64,000 bases of DNA from Penumbrarchaeum sp964445525 (lineage in GTDB: Archaea > Thermoplasmatota > Penumbrarchaeia > Penumbrarchaeales > Penumbrarchaeaceae), in contig CAYULA010000006.1 of NCBI GenBank assembly GCA_964445525.1, forward strand, positions 30,594 through 94,593. The letters are read 5' to 3'. The notes under the pieces were generated by a model, which did not search any database, had not been told where the DNA came from, and saw only the letters and a program-made list of their open reading frames with translations. This document shows, piece by piece, positions 52,906 through 60,913 of this stretch. Made by a program: the position numbers and the translations under genes. Within the stretch, counting starts at the first letter, position 1, and every line of letters starts with the position of its first letter.

Positions 52906-55113
52906 ATGTTGAAGGACAAGATCGATCTCAGGGTGGAACCCACGTTGAAAAACGATGTGGGCTACATGCGTGCCAGGCTTTGCACGAGGACAAGGGAGAA
53001 GCTCAACGTATCCCCCGGTGATATAATCAAGATCAAAGGAAAGAAGGACACTGCGGCAGTCGTGTGGAGAGCTCCGATTCAGGACGAGAACAAGGATATG
53101 ATCCGGATAGACGGAATAACCAGGAAGAATGCCGAAGTATCCATTGGAGATAAAGTGGAGGTTATCAAGGTAGAACCAAAACCCGCTGAGAGGATCAATA
53201 TCTCCCCGGCCATAAAGGATCTCCCTCAGCTCCAGTTTGCAAACGGAATCGACAATTTCATAAAAAAATCCCTTCTGAAAAGACCTGTTCACAAGGGAGA
53301 CACACTGATCATTCAGGGTATTGCACTCATGGGCAGCCAGCTTCCCTTTGTTGTCTCTTCCACCAAACCATCTGGAATTGTCCAAGTCAATGTGGACACC
53401 AAGATCAAGATCTCCAAGGAATCCATTCAGGAGGATATCGTCTCGAGGGTAGCCTACGAGGACATAGGCGGTCTCAGAGAAGAACTGGCAAGAGTGAGGG
53501 AGATCATAGAATTGCCTTTGAAACACCCCGAGCTCTTCGATCGACTTGGAATAAAACCGCCCAAAGGCGTCCTTCTGCACGGACCTCCCGGAACCGGGAA
53601 GACCCTGATAGCTAAGGCTGTGGCCACCGAGAGCGGGGCCTCATTCTATTCAATACAGGGCCCGGAAATAATGAACAAATATTACGGCCAGACCGAGGAA
53701 AACCTGAGAAACAAGTTCCAGGAAGCCGCCGAGAACCTTCCAGCGGTCATATTCATCGACGAGATAGATTCCATAGCACCCAAAAGGGACGAGGTCAAGG
53801 GAGAAGTGGAAAGAAGGGTGGTGGCCCAGCTTCTGACTTTGATGGACGGGCTCGAGGAAAAAGGCCGCCTGATAGTCATTGCCGCAACCAACAGGGTAGA
53901 TCACATAGATGCGGCCCTTAGAAGGCCTGGCAGATTCGACAGGGAGATCGAGATCGGGGTCCCCGACAGGCTATCGAGGATCGAGATACTCCAGGTGCAT
54001 ACCAGAAACATGCCCCTGGCCGATGATGTCAACCTCGAGGAGCTCTCGGATTTTACACACGGTTTCGTAGGTGCTGACCTGGCTGCATTGTCTAGAGAAG
54101 GGGCCATGAAATCTTTGAGAAGATATCTACCTGATATTGATCTGGACGGCCCCATTTCCACCGAGATACTGGAGAGGATAGAAGTTAACATGGGGGATTT
54201 CAAGGAAGCCCTGAAGGAGGTTGAGCCATCCACCATGAGAGAGGTGTTGATAGAAGTTCCTCGCGTCCACTGGGATGCCGTGGGCGGTCTCGATGATGTC
54301 AAACAGAAGCTCAGGGAGACAATTGAGTGGCCTCTTACGAATCCGGAATCATTTGACAACATGGGGGTGAAACCTCCCAGGGGGGTTTTGATGTACGGGC
54401 CCCCCGGAACAGGGAAGACACTTCTTGCCAAGGCTGTGGCAACGGAAACAAACGCCAATTTCATATCCATAAAAGGACCCGAGGTATTATCCAAATGGGT
54501 TGGTGAAAGTGAAAAGGCGGTAAGGGAGATATTTAAAAAGGGGAGACAGGTAGCTCCTTGCATCATTTTCCTGGATGAGATAGATGCTATTGCTCCCAGA
54601 AGATCCATCAGCACCCAGGACCATGTATCCGAAAGGCTGGTCAATCAGCTGCTAACATCCATGGACGGAATCGAGGTTACTGAGGGCGTGATAGTTCTTG
54701 CGGCAACCAACAGGCCGGATATACTGGACCAGGCACTTTTGAGGAGCGGAAGGTTTGACAGATTGATCTTCATAGGACCTCCGGGTCCGGTTGAAAGAAA
54801 GGCGATACTTGAAGTGCACACCATGGACATGCCGCTTGCCAAGGACGTTGACCTGGAGGAACTGGCAGGTAAAATGGAGGGATTCACCGGTGCCGATATC
54901 GAAGGCATCTGCAGGGAGGCGGCCATCATTGCCTTGAGGAAGGACCTTAAATCCAAAAAGGTCGAGGCCAGACATTTCGATGAAGCAATGAAGGACACAA
55001 GACCTTCCGTTGATTCCAACACGGTAGAAGCCTACAAACGCATAATGGAGGAGTGGAAGGGCGGAATAAATAAGAAGGAGAAACAAGATAAAGGCATCGA
55101 TTATTACGGATAA
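52906..55113 (+). CDS. cdc48: Cdc48/VAT-family double AAA+ ATPase
   Basis: Hexameric unfoldase (archaeal p97/VAT) that extracts and unfolds proteins, often for the proteasome. Domains in order: N domain with double-psi beta-barrel (residues 1-190); D1 with GPPGTGKT at 226-233, FIDEIDSIAPKRDE and ATNRVDHIDAALRRPGRFDREIEIG; D2 with GPPGTGKT at 498-505, FLDEIDAIAPRR and ATNRPDILDQALLRSGRFDRL. The 735-residue length is normal. The chain ends DYYG, an HbYX-like C terminus as in proteasome-docking ATPases. GGAGG is only 3 nt before the ATG. It leads a five-gene same-strand run. Confidence 0.96.
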   Translation: MLKDKIDLRVEPTLKNDVGYMRARLCTRTREKLNVSPGDIIKIKGKKDTAAVVWRAPIQDENKDMIRIDGITRKNAEVSIGDKVEVIKVEPKPAERINISPAIKDLPQLQFANGIDNFIKKSLLKRPVHKGDTLIIQGIALMGSQLPFVVSSTKPSGIVQVNVDTKIKISKESIQEDIVSRVAYEDIGGLREELARVREIIELPLKHPELFDRLGIKPPKGVLLHGPPGTGKTLIAKAVATESGASFYSIQGPEIMNKYYGQTEENLRNKFQEAAENLPAVIFIDEIDSIAPKRDEVKGEVERRVVAQLLTLMDGLEEKGRLIVIAATNRVDHIDAALRRPGRFDREIEIGVPDRLSRIEILQVHTRNMPLADDVNLEELSDFTHGFVGADLAALSREGAMKSLRRYLPDIDLDGPISTEILERIEVNMGDFKEALKEVEPSTMREVLIEVPRVHWDAVGGLDDVKQKLRETIEWPLTNPESFDNMGVKPPRGVLMYGPPGTGKTLLAKAVATETNANFISIKGPEVLSKWVGESEKAVREIFKKGRQVAPCIIFLDEIDAIAPRRSISTQDHVSERLVNQLLTSMDGIEVTEGVIVLAATNRPDILDQALLRSGRFDRLIFIGPPGPVERKAILEVHTMDMPLAKDVDLEELAGKMEGFTGADIEGICREAAIIALRKDLKSKKVEARHFDEAMKDTRPSVDSNTVEAYKRIMEEWKGGINKKEKQDKGIDYYG

Positions 55114-55135
55114 TCTGAAAGTGGGGTGACGATGA

Positions 55136-55378
55136 ATGAGGTTCTTCGCCAATGAGGTCCAGGATAAATACGTCATGTCGAGCGATGGGATATATCTCGG
55201 TCAGGTGGACAATCTCGTCGTTGACACCAAGACCGGGAAGGTACTCCATCTTCTAGTTCTTCCCTCGGAGGAAGTTGATATAAGGAAATACAGGCTGGAT
55301 TCCCAGCAGAGGCTGGTCCTGCCCTTTAATAAGGTCAAATCCATAAAAGATGTTCTGATCATGTCATCCCTTGATTGA
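55136..55378 (+). CDS. PRC-barrel domain protein
   Basis: An 80-residue protein that is one PRC-barrel: an N-terminal strand, VMSSDGIYLGQVDNLVVDTKTGKVLHLLVLP, and LVLPFNKVKSIKDVLIM. Such beta-barrels mediate protein or RNA contacts, and archaea encode several stand-alone copies of unknown role. It begins 22 nt after cdc48 with GGGGTGA upstream, so it belongs to the same transcript. A link to Cdc48 or translation is only contextual. Confidence 0.8.
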   Translation: MRFFANEVQDKYVMSSDGIYLGQVDNLVVDTKTGKVLHLLVLPSEEVDIRKYRLDSQQRLVLPFNKVKSIKDVLIMSSLD

Positions 55379-55421
55379 GGGGATGACCGCATAGGCGGGG
55401 TGGAATCCAGGAGGGGTGGAA

Positions 55422-56126
55422 ATGGATTTTGTCGAATTGCCCGATCTATCCAATGGTTTTTCGCTCATACCCTCACTAGCTGTTATGGGCAGGACTCCTG
55501 TCTGGGTCAAGGAGGATAAGTACAATCCCATAAGATTTGGAAAAAGGACCGTATCCCCCGAATCCATTGCAATGACACTTACCAACAAATTCAATATCCT
55601 TCATTACCTGGATATAACAGGGATCAGAAAGGGAAAGGTGGAATGGAATACCTTTCAGGCCGTTGTGGATTCCTCGAAAGAGGTGTGGGCCGATGTCGGA
55701 ATAACTTTCGCAGACAGTGTTATAGATCCACTCATGTCCGGGGCGGCAAACGGAATAATAACCACAAAAATGATACATTCTATAGAAGAAATCGCAGCAG
55801 CCTACGAACTGACCGAGAACATATTGCTTCAGATAGATCACGACGAAGGAATTGTTGCCAAGGACCCTGTTATCAAGGATATGGATCCAGGAGACCTCAT
55901 CCGGGAGATGTCTTCTTTCGGAATGGATTCCTTCATAATCGACGATATCGGATCCGGCCGAACATCTCCTTCCAGAAATCTGATTACCAAGCTACTCGGA
56001 GCCCTCCCCTCAGGGGGTAGGCTATTTGTCGGAGCAGGAGAGCTCTCCGACCTCAGAAGCCTTGACGACCTCGGAGTGGATGGAGCCATCATCTCGGTTT
56101 CAAGGTTGATGAGGGGATATTCATGA
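55422..56126 (+). CDS. HisA-related TIM-barrel protein
   Basis: A 234-residue protein resembling the archaeal HisA/ProFAR-isomerase-like family (COG1411 type). Strands and loops follow the HisA pattern: VVDSSKEVWADVGITFADSVID, then FIIDDIGSGRTSPS and a final phosphate-site-like GRLFVGAGELSDLRSLDDLGVDGAIISVSRL. The true histidine enzyme has two phosphate sites and a different catalytic start; no his genes are nearby, so histidine synthesis is doubtful. ATG 55422 is used because GGAGG lies 7 nt upstream; the in-frame GTG at 55416 is too close to that site. It overlaps the next gene by 4 nt. Confidence 0.7.
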   Translation: MDFVELPDLSNGFSLIPSLAVMGRTPVWVKEDKYNPIRFGKRTVSPESIAMTLTNKFNILHYLDITGIRKGKVEWNTFQAVVDSSKEVWADVGITFADSVIDPLMSGAANGIITTKMIHSIEEIAAAYELTENILLQIDHDEGIVAKDPVIKDMDPGDLIREMSSFGMDSFIIDDIGSGRTSPSRNLITKLLGALPSGGRLFVGAGELSDLRSLDDLGVDGAIISVSRLMRGYS

Positions 56127-56596
56127 CAGACGATCTTAAATTGATCGTGGTTTCCACCTTCAGGATGGGAAAAGGCTCCTCGCTTTCCAAGGTGGAGATG
56201 AGAAATCTCCTTGTGTACAACCTCAGATGGTTCGGACCCGAAGAGGCTGACAGGATTATTCAAGCAGCATTCTCCTCGGGCCTCATTCAGACGGACATGG
56301 AGGGAAATGTAACGCCCACCTTTGACATATCAGAGGTAGAGATCAGCGTGGGATATGAGCCCCCCGAGGACCTTGACACCGAGAAACTGGTCAGACCCCT
56401 TTTCGAGAGACTGATAGAGGCCATAACGAGGACCGGTCTGGACAGGAAAGAAGGTGTTCGGGCAATTAATAGAAAGGCGGAGGAACTGAACCTTCTTTTT
56501 CCCTGTGCCGCAATCTATATCGGCATTGAAAGAGGAGCCGAGATGTCAATGTTCTATTCCGAGGTGGAAAATTCCATAAGGTTCGGGGAGAGGTGA
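56123..56596 (+). CDS. DUF2240-like archaeal protein
   Basis: A 157-residue protein resembling the archaeal DUF2240 family: a winged-helix-like start (FRMGKGSSLSKVEMRNLLVYNLRWFGPEEADRIIQAAFSSGLI), then VTPTFDISEVEISVGYEPPED and a helical C-terminal part that ends AAIYIGIERGAEM. The first part could bind nucleic acid; the function of the family is unknown. It starts within the 3' end of the HisA-like gene (ATGA overlap) and ends by GTGA overlap with the TPR-JAMM gene, so the three genes are translationally coupled. Confidence 0.7.
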   Translation: MTDDLKLIVVSTFRMGKGSSLSKVEMRNLLVYNLRWFGPEEADRIIQAAFSSGLIQTDMEGNVTPTFDISEVEISVGYEPPEDLDTEKLVRPLFERLIEAITRTGLDRKEGVRAINRKAEELNLLFPCAAIYIGIERGAEMSMFYSEVENSIRFGER

Positions 56597-58230
56597 GAGT
56601 GCGGGAAAGACATCTGATTGAGATGGAAGAAGCCTGCATTCCGGTTAGAAAAGGAGACAGGAATGAAATCCACCGCTTGAGCAGGCCTTACCTGAAAAAA
56701 ATGAAAGGTATTATAGCGTTTTTGAGAGGGGATTCGGAATCGGATCCCGTTGATTTCCAGGACCTCTTTGCTGCATCGGAAGCTCTTGTGATGATCGGAC
56801 AGTACCGTGAAGCTGTAACTCCACTGGAAGAGGTCATCAAGACCGGATTAAAGGATCATAAGATCAAGGACCTTGCCCTGGCCAGGGCAGGCCAGATAGC
56901 TGTATCCAGGGGCCTTCCCATGGACCTCGGACCTATCGTCAATGAATTGGGGCTCTCAAGGAGCGATATCCATTCCGCGATAACTGCCATGAAAATGGCC
57001 AGAGGGAAAAAGGAGCCCCTTACAGAAATGGAAAGAGTGCTGTTACAATCAATGCTTTTACATCAGAGGACATCCTGGATAGAATCCAGCAATCTATCCG
57101 CAAATCACCTGAGAGGAGCCTTTGAAGGTTTCTCCAGGGCCAGAGATCTTGCGGATAATTTGGATACGTCCATACGGGATCATCACATCTCCAGATGCTT
57201 TCTCTATTTGGGCAGATTCCTTCTGGATGTAGGTAACCACGGAGAGGGGATTGATCACGTTAAGCGCTCCCATGATATTGCATTTGAGATCGGATCGATC
57301 GGAATCGAACTCGAATGTTTGCTTACATTGGGAATATGGGAAGAGAATGAGGAAGAAGCCAGGGAGAAGCTACTCAATGCCCAGAAGATTTCCTCGATCT
57401 TGAGAAATCATATGGCACTTGCTGAAGCAGGTTCGATCATCGGATCGAGATTGTGCAGGGAAGGTGAAAAGGAGGGGGTAGACAGATTGCTCAACTCGGC
57501 AGGGATAATGCAGGAGGTGTCAAGCCCCATGGAGGCATCTCTGGATATGGTGGAGGCGGCACTCTGGTCAATAAGACTGGGTGATCCTGCCAGAGGGGTG
57601 GAACTTGCAAAAAATGCATACAAGGTATTGAAATCCACACATGACAATGAGATGTTAACCCGGAACCTGTGTGTGCTCTTTTACGGTTATATTGCCGCAG
57701 ACGAACGTAAGAAGGCAAAAAAACTTCTGCTGGAGATTGTCTCCAATTATCCTGTCAAACAGTTCCCGGAAAGCTTTGCAATTCTGAGAGAAGCGGTAAG
57801 GGATGTCAAATGGCTCAGGGAGGACAAGGACACAGCGGAGCTCTTCGAGGAAGAAATCATATACAGAATCAGTCGAGAGGCCGTCAATGAGATCAAACAA
57901 AGAGCAAAAGAGGCTTATCCAAACGAATTCGGTGCGATGCTCAGGGGCATTGAAAATATTACCCGCATAGAACCGATAATGGAAGGAGCTTCCAACAGGT
58001 CCTCATTCATGTTCTCTCTTTTTTCCCGCTTCAGTCAGAGGGAGGTCCCGGGAGAAGGTGTGGTTCATTCCCATCCGTCGGGTTCAGCAAGACCTTCCAG
58101 GGCCGATATATCATTGTTCGGCAGGTTTCCGGGAATTAACATAATAATAGCATATCCCTTCGAAGATGATTCGATGGCTGCTTACGACAGGATGGGGAAC
58201 AGGGTAAAACTCGAGATAGAGAACAATTAG
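56593..58230 (+). CDS. TPR-like helical repeat protein with C-terminal JAMM metalloprotease domain
   Basis: A 545-residue fusion. Residues ~40-400 are helical repeats of TPR type (ALVMIGQYREAVTPLEEVIK; LLDVGNHGEGIDHVKRSHDIA; LGDPARGVELAKNAYKVL). Residues ~430-540 are a JAB1/MPN fold with a complete zinc site: E445 in NEFGAML and the H-x-H-x10-D motif at H492, H494 and D505. JAMM enzymes remove ubiquitin-like modifiers (Rpn11, archaeal desampylase). Catalysis is therefore plausible; the substrate is unknown. Co-occurrence with cdc48 suggests a modifier-linked unfoldase pathway. The start is GTG 56593, coupled by GTGA; GTG 56599 or ATG 56623 are alternatives. Confidence 0.85.
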   Translation: MRVRERHLIEMEEACIPVRKGDRNEIHRLSRPYLKKMKGIIAFLRGDSESDPVDFQDLFAASEALVMIGQYREAVTPLEEVIKTGLKDHKIKDLALARAGQIAVSRGLPMDLGPIVNELGLSRSDIHSAITAMKMARGKKEPLTEMERVLLQSMLLHQRTSWIESSNLSANHLRGAFEGFSRARDLADNLDTSIRDHHISRCFLYLGRFLLDVGNHGEGIDHVKRSHDIAFEIGSIGIELECLLTLGIWEENEEEAREKLLNAQKISSILRNHMALAEAGSIIGSRLCREGEKEGVDRLLNSAGIMQEVSSPMEASLDMVEAALWSIRLGDPARGVELAKNAYKVLKSTHDNEMLTRNLCVLFYGYIAADERKKAKKLLLEIVSNYPVKQFPESFAILREAVRDVKWLREDKDTAELFEEEIIYRISREAVNEIKQRAKEAYPNEFGAMLRGIENITRIEPIMEGASNRSSFMFSLFSRFSQREVPGEGVVHSHPSGSARPSRADISLFGRFPGINIIIAYPFEDDSMAAYDRMGNRVKLEIENN

Positions 58231-58348
58231 GAGGAGTGGCAGTAGAGCGGATCACTCGCGGACGAGGCTACTCCACTGCCAGTACGGAGTGGGGTTTGAA
58301 ATAGGGGATTGAGAGTGTGTGGTTCAAAAAATCTATTTTGTCACTCCG
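58231..58348 (+). other. Inverted-repeat cluster after the cdc48 operon, possible RNA structure
   Basis: AGTGG-c-AGTAG (58235-58245) pairs with CTACTCCACT (58268-58277), ten pairs with one bulge. A second stem is possible between CGGAGTG (58285-58291) and CACTCCG (58342-58348). The first stem starts 5 bases after the stop at 58230. No T run follows. It may be a 3'-end structure or a small RNA. Confidence 0.3.
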
Positions 58349-58596
58349 CAGTAAATACATTCTCTTAAGGACTATATATAAATTCTATAGCAAACATTGA
58401 AATATTATATAAATGCAGTTGAAAGTATTCTTACAAGTAAAAAAAGATAAATGTTGGAAAAACCATCTAAATTTCCACTTTGAACTTTACTTTTTTCTCT
58501 GTGTTCAATGACTCAAAGATATTTTATTCGGCAGTATATTCTCCTTATAAAGATATATGAGAACCTATAAATCCAATATGCAAGGATATAGGTAGC
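58349..58596 (+). other. AT-rich promoter region before the 58597 gene
   Basis: No gene seen. It holds several TATA-like tracts (58371-58381 ACTATATATAA; 58565-58572 CTATAAAT). The last is centred ~28 bp before ATG 58597, giving a leader of only a few nt. Confidence 0.5.
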
Positions 58597-58974
58597 ATGG
58601 CCGATGCGGTCGAAGAAGATCAGGATTCGAGATCCCAGGTTCCGATCAATGTTAAATGGGGATTGAAGAACAAATATATTCTAAACATTCTTACATCGGA
58701 TTCGGTGGGAAATCCTGTTAAAATCAAGGTTGAGCCCCATTACTTGAATATCGACTGGGACAACAGGCCTTATTTCATAGGTTACAGGACCTCTGGCTGG
58801 AAACCATCCTCTGCAAAGGACGGATGGGTAATAATATTCCTTGAAAATATTAAGAAATGCAACATATTAAAGGAAATATTCAAACCGAGGATCGAATCGT
58901 TCCTCTCGTTCAAGAAGATGAAGGATGATACATTCATCAGACCCAGTAACTTCGAGATGATGGTTAAGGATTGA
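58597..58974 (+). CDS. Hypothetical protein
   Basis: A 125-residue soluble protein that I do not recognise. It has no signal peptide, membrane helix or Cys pair. The N terminus is acidic (ADAVEEDQD); the rest alternates beta-like segments (KYILNILTSD, GNPVKIKVEPHYLNIDW, GWVIIFLENI) with a basic helix (LKEIFKPRIESFLSFKKMK). A promoter TATA box sits about 28 bp upstream, and the gene stands alone between the cdc48 run and a convergent minus-strand pair. Base composition resembles the neighbours. Reality rests on the promoter, the start context and a balanced protein composition, not on homology. Confidence 0.6.
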   Translation: MADAVEEDQDSRSQVPINVKWGLKNKYILNILTSDSVGNPVKIKVEPHYLNIDWDNRPYFIGYRTSGWKPSSAKDGWVIIFLENIKKCNILKEIFKPRIESFLSFKKMKDDTFIRPSNFEMMVKD

Positions 58975-59044
58975 ATGTGGCCACGGTTAGGAAAAATCTT
59001 CAAGCGTTACGCTTCAATGAGTGTTGAAATGAAAATAGGAATGC

Positions 59045-59404
59045 TCAGAAAATAAGGGTCCTCGCATCCGATCTCAAAATGTCGGTCAGGGGGCCTCCCA
59101 TGTATATTACCTCGACACCCATATACTCCAGTTTTTCCGAGAGGTCATAATGATCGGTACATGCCTTGCAAGCTGTGACCCGGACTCCGCTTTTGATCAT
59201 ATGGCATAGTCTGGCATTTATCTCCTCATCGTTTACGGCAAGTTTGGTGGAAGGTCCCCAGATACACAGTTCCACATCCTTCCACCATCCCTGAAGTTTT
59301 GAATTCAGGGCATACATGAATACCGTTTCGATCGCCACCTCCCTTTCCCCGGAGGTCCAAAGAATGAAGAGATTTTCCGATTCTTCCATGGTTGCCCATA
59401 ACAA
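59045..59404 (-). CDS. DsrE-like family protein
   Basis: A 119-residue protein with the DsrE/DsrF-type fold pattern: an opening strand (LFILWTSGEREVA), a hydrophobic strand (VELCIWGPSTKLA) and a Cys-bearing turn, VTACKACTDHYDLSEKLEYMGVEVIYMGG. Related proteins carry persulfide sulfur or bind other small molecules; here the ACKAC cysteines are the obvious candidates. The remaining Dsr/Tus relay subunits are not in the window. ATG 59404 is used, but ATG 59389 is also plausible because conserved residues start there. It lies 36 nt after the polyprenyl synthase gene on the same strand and may be co-transcribed. Confidence 0.7.
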   Translation of the reverse strand: MLWATMEESENLFILWTSGEREVAIETVFMYALNSKLQGWWKDVELCIWGPSTKLAVNDEEINARLCHMIKSGVRVTACKACTDHYDLSEKLEYMGVEVIYMGGPLTDILRSDARTLIF

Positions 59405-59440
59405 GAATAAGGTTTGAAATTTTTGGACCCTGAAAAATGC

Positions 59441-60502
59441 TCAAGCTCTTTTCAGCAGATAGGAAGCCAGGTCTTTCAGGAATCCGATTACATCCGGATC
59501 GAGATCGGAATCCTCGATAGCCTGGATGCCGCTTTTGCTGAGTTCCACCGCAGCATCCCTTGAATATTTTTCACTGCCGCACCTCCGGATGATGGATCTG
59601 ATCTCTTCAGCTTCGGCAACCGAAAGATCATCATTGCCCAGTGCCGCCTCGATCTTGGACCATTCTTGATCGCTTACGAGCTCCCTGGCTTTTACTATAA
59701 GCAGGGTCCTCTTCCCTTCCTTTATATCGGCAAGGTCCTCCTTGCCCCCCCTTTTGGGATCGCCGTAGAATCCCAGGATGTCATCGATTATCTGAAAGGC
59801 AACACCCACCGGTATCGCGTAGCGGCTGAGAACATCCATCTGCTTGGTTGAGGCCCCCTTCAGGGCAGCCCCTATGTGAAGAGGGCCCTCCAGAGTATAC
59901 CTGGCTGTCTTGTATTTTTGGACCTTGAGGACCATATCCTCGGACCAATCTTGCAGTGCTTCACTGTAGATATCCAGGATCTGTCCCAGTCCCGTATCCC
60001 TTATCATATCCGCTTGAATCTCCAGTGCCTTCTGGAGGTTCTCGGGAGGAAAACCCGATCTGACCAGAGCTTTTTCACCTAGGGATTCTGCCAGGTCTCC
60101 TGCTATAACGGCAATGTTCCTGCCGAATTTTTCAGGATCTCCCCTGTAGCCCAGCTCCCGATGAATATCCTCCATCTCCTTGTGAAATGAAGGAGCTCCT
60201 CTCCTTTCTGGGGATTCGTCGATTATGTCATCATGGATCAGAAGCATGGTCTGGATCAGCTCCAGGGATACGGAAGCTCTTCTAGCCCTTTCAGTATCCC
60301 TTCCCCCCAAACCCCTGTATCCCATGATCACCAGAAGTGACCTTACCCTTTTTCCACCTCTCAGAGTGAATTCCTTGATGGATTTCAGGATCTGCCGGGT
60401 ATATTCGTCATCCAGAGAAGCCGAGATCTCCATATCCATGTAACTTTCGATCTCTTTTTCGATCCCGGACCTCTCTTTGGAAAGAACTTCCTTGAAATCC
60501 AT
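59441..60502 (-). CDS. Geranylgeranyl/polyprenyl diphosphate synthase
   Basis: Trans-prenyltransferase that builds the isoprenoid chains for archaeal ether lipids. In the 353 residues, GGKRVRSLLV precedes the first Asp-rich motif HDDIIDESPERRG (DDIID at 91-95). The second Asp motif is IIDDILGFYGD, near 239-248, with KTA at ~198-200 and KEGKRTLL following. Product length cannot be fixed by eye; geranylgeranyl diphosphate is the default in archaea. AGGTGA lies 5 nt before ATG 60502. It is followed by the DsrE-like gene. Confidence 0.9.
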   Translation of the reverse strand: MDFKEVLSKERSGIEKEIESYMDMEISASLDDEYTRQILKSIKEFTLRGGKRVRSLLVIMGYRGLGGRDTERARRASVSLELIQTMLLIHDDIIDESPERRGAPSFHKEMEDIHRELGYRGDPEKFGRNIAVIAGDLAESLGEKALVRSGFPPENLQKALEIQADMIRDTGLGQILDIYSEALQDWSEDMVLKVQKYKTARYTLEGPLHIGAALKGASTKQMDVLSRYAIPVGVAFQIIDDILGFYGDPKRGGKEDLADIKEGKRTLLIVKARELVSDQEWSKIEAALGNDDLSVAEAEEIRSIIRRCGSEKYSRDAAVELSKSGIQAIEDSDLDPDVIGFLKDLASYLLKRA

Positions 60503-60601
60503 CTTTTCACCTGTGTGGGACGGGATTAGTGGGGTTGGATATGAGCATTGCGCAGGTTCCCATCCAATTCCGTTCTTATTATGGTGGAATTATATAGATA
60601 A

Positions 60602-60610
60602 TTTAATAAA
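60602..60610 (+). promoter_or_regulatory. TATA-like element before the zinc-ribbon gene
   Basis: TTTAATAAA about 35 bp before ATG 60641, in a short AT-rich gap that also serves the divergent isoprenoid synthase gene. Confidence 0.35.
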
Positions 60611-60640
60611 ATAAGAACAAGAATCCAATCTTGGGATATT

Positions 60641-60901
60641 ATGTCAACTTTCCTTACGAATACATGGATGGAGGGTGTCAAGACCAACCTTCCCAGGTGT
60701 CCGGCCTGTGGGGGGGAAGTGGAGTATGGATATCTCGTTTCCAAGGAAACCATCCAGTGGGCCGGTGATATAAAAGGAAACAGGTTCACGGAGCTGGAAA
60801 AACCCATGACCGGTCCATTCAAGAAGCCGCTGGGTATTGCCCTTGCAAGGTGCCATGCCTGCAGGCTTATGATAACAGTCTACCCGCCCGAGAGAGAGTG
60901 A
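60641..60901 (+). CDS. Small zinc-ribbon protein
   Basis: An 86-residue protein with two CxxC knuckles, C20/C23 (RCPACGGE) and C71/C74 (RCHACRLM), separated by a beta-rich stretch (VEYGYLVSKETIQWAGD). This is a single zinc ribbon with a long insert, similar to small DUF6487-like proteins; function unknown. No ribosome site is seen, and the TATA-like element predicts a very short leader; ATG 60668 is possible but would trim the segment before the first knuckle. It converges with the giant protein gene ending at 60914. Confidence 0.7.
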   Translation: MSTFLTNTWMEGVKTNLPRCPACGGEVEYGYLVSKETIQWAGDIKGNRFTELEKPMTGPFKKPLGIALARCHACRLMITVYPPERE

Positions 60902-60913
60902 AAACTGTTTTCT

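Noticed and set aside
53901..54644. 247-codon open frame antisense to cdc48
   Set aside because: It is the mirror of a highly conserved ATPase region and has no independent support.
58981..59030. Short AAGCG-TTA-CGCTT hairpin between convergent genes as a terminator
   Set aside because: Only five pairs with a three-base loop and no T run on either strand.
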